Shown here in pieces: positions 1 through 12,500 of a stretch of DNA of 64,000 nt. Source of the stretch: Bugula neritina. Taxonomy: Eukaryota; Bryozoa; Gymnolaemata; Cheilostomatida; Bugulidae. The DNA lies in contig OZ037768.1 in assembly GCA_964035545.1 (NCBI GenBank), positions 18,269,700-18,333,699 on the forward strand, written 5' to 3'. Each line of letters starts with the position of its first letter. Position 1 is the stretch's first letter. The translations under genes and the position numbers were made by a program. Below the pieces are notes generated by a model, which was not told the DNA's origin, did not search any database, and saw nothing but the letters and a program-made list of their open reading frames with translations.

Positions 1-3000
1 TCAATGTTTGGAAACAGTTGCATCTAATGAAACACAACCATAAATTCATGCAAACTGCAACCATGATCCATTTGATTATTTGATCTAGAAATCAATTTTG
101 GTTTGTTGTATCAAAGTAATTCTATTTTATTCAGTTTATTAAATCGATGCCAATAGCAGGTTTGCATTTTATTAACCTGCTTTATCTCATATTCCTGTTA
201 CTAGAACCATTTAGTGATTTGCAATAGAAATATCTCATCAATAAGCATTTCCTGTGGGGCTAATCAAAGCATAATTTCAGGATTACTTGATTGGGGGAGG
301 TTGTAGTGCATACATATCAAACTCTACATGTTCTTTTTAATATTCATAAGCTTATTGTTTGTGAGAGCAGATGGAGGGATGATAATTTACAACATGGGTA
401 CATGCAGGCACTGCTGCGCAAATTGGCTGTTGCAAGATTTTAGAACGAGAGCATCTGCAGTACATTGCTTGAAATTCCTTAGTAGCTTCTAGCCCCCAGT
501 CACTGTCAGTTTCTCTGATTAACCATGTTTAGCCTCTTCTCTGGGTGCATTGAACTTTGTATCTTTCTACATGAAGTCTGACTGGAAGCTTCTAATCGTT
601 TTAGTCATTCGACCAGTTAACAGCTTTTTCTAGATTTTGTAACAAATTAGTGTTTTTGTAGCTCAGATGATACGATATAGTAAGTAGATCCTGAAGCATG
701 CATTAATCTTTAAACCTTTGAAGTGAAGTGGAATAGAAATTCTAAACTCAGAAATCAATATTTTTAAAGCAGCATGTTGACAGCTTGTTATCGCTGACTC
801 ATTGAAAACAGAAATTGCAGTTTTCATACACTTGAACTGCAGCTAGTTGAAAAACTTATTAAAAACCAATGCCTACATTTGCTGTGCCATGATTTCTAGT
901 TGTGAACAGTTCGATGAACTTATTTCAAATGAGTGCATTTAATTGATAGGCATTACTAATCTCATTATCCACAGCACAGCTGCCTTACATAAACTAGCAA
1001 GTTTGTTGGTGCTTGCGGCCTTCCTCACACTCGAGAGGAGTTAGGTTGTTTGCTTACCACTATTCCCTGGTGCAAACTTAAAAACATAATAAAATCAATA
1101 GCTGACAAATGGCACCACGGGCCTGGAGGTGATATAACCTATAAAGGAAGGTAGACTGGAAGGTTTTATTGCGCTGTCAACAGCAGAAGGTACTAATTTC
1201 TAATAAAAGCAGCATCGCTGCCATAAACCGACTGACTGAATGCCTCATTTATCGTTGCATAAACCACATCCTTGATATGTCGCCATCTCTAATCTGTACC
1301 CTCGGCAATACAATGTAAATAGTAAATGTTTTAGACATAAAGTTAGTAAATTAAAATGATCAATAAACAAAGTCATTAAAATCCTGAGCTATAAAACATT
1401 GACTTCATTAAACTTTAATTATAATTATTGTTGTACTATGGGCAATAAATTTGAAATCATTTTTGGATATTGTAGACAGCAACCATTGTTATTAGAAGAT
1501 AAAATATATGTGTAATTTGTATGGTTTCTCAGACATAAAACTTATAACAGATTTTCTTCTGTTGCATATATCGTGAAGCTACTCCAGCCCTGTACCAATC
1601 AACTGCATGTCTGCCCCTACACCTACCATTCATTTATGATATGCAGCAAAACACCCAGTAATAGCTATTAGCATCAGGGGTTTCTTATAGAATAATTTAG
1701 AGAAAAGATTCAATTCAAGTTGCAGTAGTATTGAATCTTTACTGTAACATAGTATAACTTTTAGCTGTCTCTTTGATAAGTATATAAAAGGTATTTTCCT
1801 AAAATTTATAAAATAGGTAATTATATCTGGCATAATAGAAGCCAAAATGTCAAAATAATTTCAAACCTGAAATTTTTAGCAGTTGAACTATCAAACAGTA
1901 ATTTTACAGAATTCCAGTTATTATTTACATGTGTCTCATTGTTAACCACAATAAGCTGTAATATTAATTTAAACATTTCCAGTCTCTTAATGCATTCAAG
2001 AGGCTTATTTCAGCACATGACTTGAATATGGCTTTGAGAAGAAGTACTGTCAAGCTGGTGTCAAGTTTTCGCAATGCTTTCACTCAAGTGTTAACAAGCT
2101 TGGGTTGGTCTTTAGTTTGCCGGCACGTATATATATCTTACCTCAAGATTGTTTTAGCCCAAGCTATTGAATGTTATATACACCCTCTTTCTCTAGTTTT
2201 AAAGATGCACTGATAGCAGATCTAAAGTTGATACAGGTCTATCTCTTTGTGATGTAGTTGGATCTACAAAAAATATAGCATTGTTTCTAGCGTAATGCAG
2301 CTGCTCATTAGCTTCCTGTGAACTGGGTAGAATAGATTATCAATGATGGAACTTTTGTGTTTACTAAGTCAGATATTGTATTATGGTTGTTCCATTGTAG
2401 TTATGATAATATGGGAATAATGTATATACACAGTTTAATAATATAAAAAGCCAAGCCCAAATATATATTTTCCAATCCAATTATCATAATGACAATGCCA
2501 ATATGAAGATAACAGTAATAACATATGAATTTCTAAGTGAAAATTCAATAATTCCAACAGGATAATGATACTGTTAGAAGTTTGAACTTTGTCTTTGTAT
2601 AATATACACAAATTATACACATGTGAATATATAGATAATCATATATTATAATTATGTTATAATTGTCAGTTTTTATCTTGTAGTTGGCTATCATTCTAAT
2701 TCTGCTATTGTCTAGTTCAAATTTGACAAAATGAGAAAGAAAACTAATTTTTAAAATGCCACGGTACTTTTAAACCAATATTTGTCATTTTAAATTTCTT
2801 ATAGATCTATTTGTCGAGTGATAAAGAAACTGAAAAACATGCATGCAACTAGCTCGAATACTAATACTAATATGCAGTTTATCATTTTTTTGGAATGATC
2901 ATTGACCACTGCCTTTTGGTTTAACAAAAGCTACTGCAATGTGAATGTACGGGTATATAATTGAGTTTATAGAATTGATATCTGCAAGCACAGGGGTATT

Positions 3001-3712
3001 AATAACTTCAACTTTAAAATAAGTGTTAGTATATTAATATAGAAACTGTGCTAGAGAAGACTTGCAGCTTTAGGCTATCTAGTCTCAGTTCCAGTGAATA
3101 AGTATAGCCAAGAAGGTAAATACTAGAACTAAATTAGTACCTAGAACCCCAACCTTGTCCAAAGTCTACGTCTCTACATATCATGTACATTACACTTAGC
3201 AGTGTCAAATCAAACCAAAAATAAATATCAATTCTTATTCAGTATTTACAAAAACAGCAATCAATGTCACATTTATTTTATTCAACTAGAAGTTGTCTAA
3301 ATGTGTTTAAAATATTGTAATGTTCGAATAAACTATGTTAATTGAGTGACACTGTTGTACACATACCTGGCTAGACTAATACGTATGCCGATATAGTTAT
3401 TTGTTCAATCTCGTGATATAAAATTCTTTGTCTGGCTGTGCAGCCCTCAGCTCCGCAATCCTTCTTTGTCAATGACTGAATGTAGCCACAGCTGATGCTA
3501 CCCACCGAGCATCTGATTGGCTGTGTTTACAAACACACGATTGGCTTCTGTATTCTCACCATTTAGATAACTAAATTAATTTGTATATCAAACATTCTAC
3601 AACAGTGGATAGTACTACTAATTTCAATATAGTAATACATAACAGCTTAAAGGGTCGAGAATATAAATATTAGTAGACTGTTTCTCAGCCCTAAATAATT
3701 TGTATGTTGCAG
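1..3712. other. non-coding stretch left of first visible DNAAF9 exon
   Basis: AT-rich DNA with no exon I can tie to a protein. The first visible DNAAF9 exon starts in mid-codon at 3713 and about a quarter to a third of that protein is missing, so this stretch is most likely intron, possibly with an internal promoter near its right end (see the CCAAT/forkhead-like cluster at 3511-3545). Short open frames of 60-70 codons occur but have no splice context or recognisable content. Confidence 0.5.
3511..3545. promoter_or_regulatory. paired inverted CCAAT boxes flanking a forkhead-like motif
   Basis: Two ATTGG pentamers (inverted CCAAT) lie 24 bp apart at 3516-3520 and 3540-3544. Between them is TGTGTTTACAAACACA, which contains the forkhead core TGTTTAC. 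The cluster is less AT-rich than its surroundings and lies about 170 bp upstream of the first visible DNAAF9 exon. A promoter role is inference; no transcription start can be read from the sequence. Confidence 0.3.
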
Positions 3713-4020
3713 GTAGTGAAGTTGAATACAGAAAGCCAGATGTGGAGTAAGTGCCTACAGCTAACAAATAAAACATGTGTATTGTGTTGATGTGGTTGTA
3801 TCTACTTGATGTTTTTATAATGTATTGGATAACATACTAGAGCACATTAAATATTGTAGACAACTATCAAGAGCTTACAAAGCTGCTATAGAAGTGACCC
3901 TGAAATCAATAGATGAATATTCAACATCTCTCCAGCACAGCCAGGTAATGTTATTGTCATCCGTTACTTTGCAAAGCCCAATTTTCTTCAAGTGGTAGAT
4001 TATTCTCTCCAGATGATCAT

Positions 4021-4053
<33 letters not shown>

Positions 4054-4086
4054 CGCACACAGCACACACAACACACACACAACACA

Positions 4087-4131
<45 letters not shown>

Positions 4132-7100
4132 ACACACACACACACACCAAACATACACGCACATACAACACACATGCACACAGCACACACACCACACACA
4201 TACAGGAAAGCGGGTTTTTTAAGCTAAAGGTCTTGTTTCTTCTATTGTGGCACAGGAGCAATTATGACCGAATGCTCTTTCTAACATCAATGGCATTTAC
4301 TGGAATTTGAACCCCTGACCTCATGTTTACTAAACCAGCGCTCTAACCCCTAGACCACGGCTACTCCTGGTATATAATTCTTTAATCTTTCATTTTGTGC
4401 CTTTAGTTTTGTCAATTTCAATAATAGTGTTTTAAATATATCTTAACTAGGAGTATTCTCCCAGTTTGAAAATAAAATGTGGATGCAGTTTTTAACCCCC
4501 CCCCCTCCCCTTTAAGCTTATGCTATTTAGGTCTCAGGATATAAACAAAAGTGTGTCTATATTATAACATGCTGTAAGCACCAGGAAAATATTTACATAG
4601 AGAAGTAGCCCTTGAAGTGATAGCTGCTACCTTACCACTTAATGGGCCATAGCAGCTCACTATTGGACCTTTTAGTACACAAGATAGGCTACTTAAACCA
4701 ACAGCTAGATGTTTGTTTATTGTGATAGGTTCTGTTAACATTTGCCCAGAATTGTAATTGCTGCTTTTAATGAGTATTTTGATTAATTTGACATTTCTGT
4801 TTCATCTAAATAGAAATAGTGATATTTTCAAGCTTTGTTTTCAGGTAACAGAAAAGGCTAAGAAGAATATAGTCGGTAAACTGCAGAAGTTTATGGACTG
4901 TAGAAAGTAAGTCTAACTGTTAGTTACTCCCCACTAGTTTGGGTTAAACTGTGAGTCCAACTGTTAGTTACTCCCCACTAGTTTGAGTTAAACTGTAACT
5001 GTTAGTTATTCCTCACTAGTTTGGGTTAAACTGACAGTATTTTTTGTAAGATAACTTTAGGTTTAGAAATTTCACGGCAACCTCTTCGGTTTCTGAATTT
5101 AGGTAAAAAGAGCACAGGTAAATGGAAAAATAGGTAAAATCTCCACGCGGATGTTAAATTTCCCAAACCCAAGCTCTCAAACTCAAACCCCCTACCCCAA
5201 ACCCTAACCCTTACACTCAAATCCAAACCTGCCATCAAAAATTCCTAACCCCAAACTCGAACTTCCACCTCCAAACCTAAACCCCCATTCCAAACCCCCA
5301 TTCCAAACCCCCAAACTCGAGCCCCAATATTGAAAATGTGTCATTTTTGCCTACTTTTCCATTTGTGCCATGATTACCTGTTCCGTTTTTACTTGTGCCA
5401 TTTTTACCGAACATCGTGTTTTCCTGCAGCACTGCGATCCTAGTATTAAACTTGCATTCATTTAAAGTCAAAATTCTTGCCAACCTAGTTTTAGGGTTTC
5501 TCTTCTCAACTCCTACTGACAACGTAGTCGTGAGGGTTTTCTCTTACTGGGTAACTAGTCAATATTCCGAAGGTCCATTGTTCCGAAGGTCCATGGTTCC
5601 GAAGGTGCATTAGTCTAAAGGTGCATTAGTCCGAAAATTAGTATAGATAGTATTATATCACTGGGAATATTATAAATTTATTTTAGCTGTCACTGCCTTG
5701 CTGAGGCTGCATTACTAGTATATAAGAATTCAGTCTTGCCAAATAAAACCTCACCTAAACTAAAATTTAAAAACCATATTATAGATCTTGCTGTTGCTCA
5801 GAGCAACTTTTTTGAAATTTTCAATAACTAATTCTACTTCTAATGATAATTCTAATAATAATTCTACTAATTTTTGGACTAATGCACCTTCGGAGCAATG
5901 GACCTTCGGAGCAATGGACCTTCGGAGCAATGGATCTTCGGAATATTACTCCGTCCCCCTGACATCACCTATGAGGGCTCGACATTACTCCCACTATGTC
6001 ATCTTCAGCATCTCTAACCACTCTACCATTGCTATACTGTAATAACTCTTTGAACATATCTATGCAGGTTGTTTTGTTGACTCAATATTGACTTCTTTGT
6101 CTCTTGTCAACAACACACAGTAATTATGCTCAGATGGTTTTATAATTTAGATAAATAACATATAATTGTATCTAGAGCTGGTATTATTTTGTATCAGTAT
6201 TCTCAAGTGATAAATGCTTTTGGTGGTAGCACTGTTGTGTGAATTTTCTCAAGTTATTTTCACAAACTGTTACAACCCTTTTCAAACCATCAGGTGTATT
6301 TTCTGTCCTAGCATAAGGTTTGGTGTAGTTGACCAAGCATCTTCTTCTATGGGTGTGCCATGCAAACTGTCTATATAAAGAGTATATTTGGGGACAGTAT
6401 TGGAGAAATTGAGATAACCTAAGTTCTTTATTTTCTTATTAAATTTTGGTTTGGGGCACGGGTTGAAATTCTCACTGGAACATAACTTCTTTTGCTACAT
6501 TTCTGATCTAGAACACAGGCTTTCCTCAAATGCTCCATTATTGAACCTACCTCCTAAAAGTTGTTGTTTTGGCAAGAGTTTAATCAAATCTGTTTTTGTA
6601 ATTTTATTCTTAAGAAAATTACAAAAACTGATTGATTGGCAGTTCCAGTCTAATTAGTATCCTGAGTTTCAGCTGTCAATTAAATTTACTGACTATAACC
6701 TACAATATGGTTAAGTTTTCATATTTACAAATTATTATGTTTCTTACTTTATAGACTGGAGTTAGAGGTGAAGTTGGAGACCAAGCTGTTTGATGGAAAG
6801 TAGGTTGGCATTCATTTTTAGATTCTAAAACAATATACTTACTTCTGTGAATTTGTAGTAATCCAATTAAATATTTTATCTAATTTTCAGAATACATCTT
6901 TATAGCAAAAAACTTGGAAATATGAGATTTTTTTCTTTGTTATTTACCATCTTTCAAGTACATGTATGTTTGGTTATTATAAAAAGTGCATAATATTTAA
7001 AGTAGCTTTATGTTTTCAAATCATTTTATTTATAAAAATTAAAGCAATGGCATAGCTGCACATATCATATGCATCTTTTTACTGCATTTACATAAATGTA

Positions 7101-9463
7101 GCAGTTTTCTAACAGCTTTCTGGAGTTGTCCTTTCTCATCTAACTCTTCAGAAATCTGCAAGAAACCTCCAGAATGAGAGAACATCTGGCAGCAGTTGAA
7201 CTTTTTTTCTATTTGAGAATTAATTGACAATAATTTTGTGTAACAATACTATAATACAACATTTCTTTCAATATCACTGTGCAACAAACGTTAGTAGCCA
7301 TTTGTAGAGTCACCAAAACTTTGTTCCGTCATTGTTTTGTTCTAAGTACACAACACAAAAATATTGATAAATTTATTTTATTTTGTCTATAGGTTGGAGA
7401 GTGCAGTTGATGGAGAGACACCACACACTATCTTAGTTATGTCTGTTATTATAAATAACATTCCTAGTTGTACAATCAAAGGGAAATCCCTGGGAGCTGT
7501 AGCGTTCTCGGAGTCTTTTCTACTGTCTACTATTAAATATGGTGAGGAAATCCGCTATAAGAAGCAAGTTTTATCGCATCCATTTTTTTACATAATCAAA
7601 AATTATTAACAATTTTAAAATTAAATTCGAACTCATATCTTAATTTTTAAATTTTATTGAATAATTTACTTGCGAATCCCTTTACAATACTCTAATAGTT
7701 ATAAACTTCTTATGCTAGAATTTGATGAACTGTAATAGTTATAATTTATAATTATTTTTTATTTGATGAATACATTATGAAACTTATTATTAAAGATACC
7801 ATAACCTGCTCTTTTCTCTGGCATTGAATATTATGTTTGGTCCCACCAACTATATGATACCTTGTCTACTGTGTGTTCTTGTAAATATACTTCTTGCTGG
7901 TTTTTTATTCAGAAAAAGTAGCTGGCGGAGTTCCAGGCATTCATAGTGAAGTGTTCATTCTCACCCAGAATGTACCAAGATGGCACACTTGGAATGTAAG
8001 TCAACAATCTTACAGGTTTTGTCAACTATGCAAATGTATTTCTCATAGTGGGTATCAAATTAGACGAGGACAGCTCTGTTAAAACTTACGCAAGTTTATA
8101 GTCGCCATCCCTGATAGAAAGGGTTTTTTGTTAAATCGGTCTAAGGACTTATTCAAATGGACACAAGAGAGCAATTGTGACTGGATGCTCTTCCTAACAT
8201 AACTGATGACTTTTGTCGAGGCTTGAATCTATGACTTTGTGTTTACTAAGCAAATGCTCTAGCTCCTAGACCACGGCTTCTTCCTGGGGACAGCGCTGTT
8301 AGTTTACGCAAATTTATTCAATAATGCTGGAATTAATGGATATTACAAAAAGCCTTTGTAACAGTTGTAAATTTATTTAGAAATGCCCTGATTACCAACA
8401 ACTTGATTAAAATTATTTAGGCATAGCATGAAGTCTAGTTTCTGTCAGCGATCCTTAATTCTATAGATTGAGTGTTTAAAAAGGTAAAAACAGTTATAAG
8501 TTAGGAAAAAGTACTCAAATTTTATGCTGGTCTATTTATTATTCTCTATAAGTGGTGGGAATTTTTTAAATATTAGTTTGTATTAGTTTTACTCTTTTTT
8601 TGTAAAATAAGTCTCATGTCAATATAGATATCTTCAGAGTTTGAGGAGTTGTCTTCTACACTAGAACAGTTCATTGATTATAAAAGTCAAGACAATCTTA
8701 GCGATTCCATTGGAGAATTGCTTGTTGATGGTCAGCCTATTGACATCATATCTCCCTATGATTGGATGCAGCCTATCCCATGTAAGGTGGTGCTGTGTGC
8801 CAACTACATTGTAATAACTTGCTTTTACAATAAAAAGAAAGCTTAAAATTAAGTAGTAGTGTAACTAGTATGAAAGGTTAATGTATTTTAGTCTGTTTGT
8901 ACCTGAAATCGGATTAATAAACAGAATATTTAAACTTTTAAATACAGGCAGCAGAGCACAAAGACATCTTTTTTCTTAGCAATTCTAACATAAACTTCAA
9001 ACAATGTGGTCAGCTTTTTATTTTTAATAACATAATTAATGTATGTAATAGTAACGTTATGTAATTTAATGTTTAGCAAGCTTTACTATTTCAATAGCAT
9101 AATGCCCAACAAAGCATTAGAGTAACTCAACAATTGAAATATTTAAATACTTCGTGTGCTTATTTAATAAAATGATAGAATAAAGATATGCTGTGATATT
9201 TCTGCAGGCAGGTTATTTCTCTACTCTGAAGCTGTCATACTTGCCAATGATTCCTTTGGGACAATTACACTTGCTAAAGAGAGTTTGAAATCTGCTCATT
9301 TTTACGATGGTGTAAGTGCTTTGATTTATTTTCTTGAAATATTTTAGTTCATGTTGACATTATTATACTTTATAATAAAACAACTGGTAGGAGATTTTTA
9401 GCTGCTGAAAAATTAAGTGGCTGTAGTGTGAACTACACAACTTGTAAATTCTAACATATGATA

Positions 9464-9558
<95 letters not shown>

Positions 9559-12500
9559 TATATTCTGTCTATATGTTAGGGTGGGAGGAGTGTGCCAGCC
9601 TTTGTTACTTTTTACACATCTTTGGACCTTCAAACCAAACTGCCCACCCAGCTTCAGAATACCTCCAGGGTGGTGGTTATTTCTATTAGCCCTAGATCCA
9701 AAGCGTACAAGCAGTTTTTTGAGCAGGTAGGCTATCTATTATATTAACTATACATGCGTTCGTATTTAAGTTGCAACCACGGTTCTTGTTACTTGATAAT
9801 TATGCTAAAATTGCATATGTAGCAAAGAAATGGTAAAAATTGAATTTCTTGTCAATATATGTATAATCTAGAGGGATATTTTCCTATGCAATTGTGTATA
9901 TGCAACGATTATATTTGTCATGTAGCTACATGGTGTTAACTTTTGTAACAAGTTGGAATTGACTATTCGACTACAAGGCAGTTTATCTTTTCAGTTTCAT
10001 AACAGACTGAATGTTAGTGTCTAACGAAACCACTGGTGATCTTAGCTTTAGTGCCAGCTATAGTCTAGGCTCTACAAGTAGTGAGCTAGATACATGATTA
10101 GATGTTTAACTAAGGCGATTTTTAAAAGTATTTTAAAGTATAAAAATATTTTATCAGACCTTGAAAATTGTTTATTTAATTTAATATTAAACTTACAATG
10201 AATTCCACAATCTATGTAGCAGCCATATCTGGCTCTAGTCATTAGTCAGTTTGATATAATTAAACTCAAAACCTTTATTAAATACTTATTGCTAAACATT
10301 TTCAAATAAGCTTTTGCTTTCGTTATTTTTTATGCCACTTAGCTATATCTGTAGGTGTTTGAAGCATGGAAAAGACAAGAAGGCGGTGATTTTGCACTTT
10401 CTATGGAAGAAACTCTGCCAGAGAGCTTGAAGGCCATGTGGGTTGGGATTATCTCCTCTTGGCTATTAGCATAATATATAATTAAGTTTAATGATGCATG
10501 TGTTCTCATCTGTAATTTATATAAACATATATTCTGTGTTTATCCCGATTTAGTTATGAGAAAGTAGCAGCTGGTTTCAAGTTAAAACTATCAAGACCTT
10601 TATCTAAAGTATCATACCATGGTACCAGCCATCCGGAGGGACAACTCCTAAACCATGCGAGGTCAGTCTTTCTCATCTATTCATTATACAAACCTAGATA
10701 TTTATTAATGTTTTATTTGAAACATTAGAATACAGCTATTAACTATTCTGTACAAATATTACTTTTAAATGTGTTTTACGGTTAATTGTTCTATTGTTGC
10801 CTTTAAAATGGTTTCTAAAACAATTTAAAGGTTTTTTCATTGTTTACCTTGAAATCTCAAGAATATTATTGAAAATATTTTTAATTTCTTTACATATCAT
10901 AATAATAATATTATATATATATATATAAATATATATATATATATTTATAATAAATCTATAAAATTACGCACACACACATAATAATAAATGCTGTCATATG
11001 TTAATCGATAGGTTCCTAGCTCATCTATCTGCAAGCTTCAACATAACGCCTGGACAGTCAGTGAAAGAGGATGAAATTCCAATGCTGCTAGGAATTCAGG
11101 AGCCTGTAGAGAATATAATGGCTGCTGATGAAACTCTGGCAGCGGGAGAAATGTCGACAGCTAATGACGTGCTGCTAACTATTAGTATCATATCTGGGGT
11201 TCCTGGCAGCTACAAGGAGAATGTAGCAAACTTCATCACTAAACTCACTCAAGAGCGCAGCAGGTAAAACTAGTTGATATTAGCAAATGAGTCACATGTA
11301 AGTGTTATTGTGAGGCTAAAATATTTCAAATTTATTGCTGCCAGAATCTTTTTTTGTGGCTCTATAAGTTATACACTTAAAAATATAAACAACCGATTAG
11401 TAATTTTTTACTTTTTTATTTTTAAAAATTATTTGAAAACTGGGTGTTAGTGTAGAATTCTGGTCCTAGTCTTGACAAGTTGCCATTAATCTGTCTAATG
11501 TTTTATTTGTTTCAAGTTTTATATTTTTACAGCATTGGAAAAGGGTAAGACAGCTTGGTTTCACCTACACCTTTATGATATAGTAGTTACATCTGCATTA
11601 CTTTCTCAATAAGTTTATTTATTTAAAGATTTGTGAGTTTCATCAAATTTGAGTGTTTAAAGATATGATTATTGTCCTAGCTGGTTACTTTATTCGATTC
11701 AAACTTTATTATTTTATTATTTTATTTAGAATATATTTATTTTGTAAAGCCTTTTCCCAGACACACTCTTGGTTACTTCTACTATATTTTATAGTATTAC
11801 AATAATATTTTATTATTTATTTCAGTCAAAATATAAAGGGAAGCTTTCAGTTTGGCAATCTTTATCTGTTTTGAGATATATGACTAAGAATGCTTAAACA
11901 ATCAAATACATATGCATTGGCTATTTTATATGCACATTGTGGTCATTTGTGTTTTTCTTAGTACTAATTTCCTTTTTGTTACGTTTGTTTAAGAACAGAT
12001 GAGTTGCATCTTTGCGGGTTACTCTTTCTGGCTTGGTTCATTACCTCTACTCAATTTATCATTTATTTACTGTGTTAGATAAATATTCGATTTATTATTT
12101 ATATTATGTTATATTAAGTGGGCATTTTATTTCTATTCAAACTGATTGGATATAAATGAGTGGCTAAAGATTGTACAAGTTATAAAATGTGCGCTCTAGA
12201 TTCTAGTTAAAACCTGGTTCAATTTACGTCATCTTTTATCCAACAAGGTTAAGAATTCAACGTTTTTAGTTTTATTTAGTTTAAATCAATATTATTCCTT
12301 ATAGCATATCTGAATGAATACTGGATAACTATTAAATTTTATGGATTATTATTAGTTTTAGTATTGCATACTTTGGTAACCTGAATTATTCATGTTAATG
12401 GAAGTTTTATTTTACATCAATATTTTACAAATATGTATTTTCTTGGTTGGTGACAGCTTTTTTAATTCTGATACGTTTTCTAGGTGGGTGATTCACAAAC

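Noticed and set aside
977-1049. Possible exon after an acceptor near 975 ending in TAG, reading LASLLVLAAFLTLERS
   Set aside because: No matching upstream exon or known protein, and a gene end here would sit inside the DNAAF9 locus. A chance hydrophobic frame is more likely.
2022-2213. 63-codon plus-strand open frame as a gene or DNAAF9 exon
   Set aside because: No acceptor/donor pair in phase and no resemblance to the expected N-terminal DNAAF9 sequence.
3875-4261. Open frames of 60-128 codons across the CA repeat, both strands
   Set aside because: The translations are Cys/Val or Thr/His runs dictated by the dinucleotide repeat; the true coding part here is the DNAAF9 exon 3860-3944.
5205-5216. 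Telomere-like CCCTAACCC
   Set aside because: Only one or two words inside a degenerate C/A-rich tract; no array of exact repeats.
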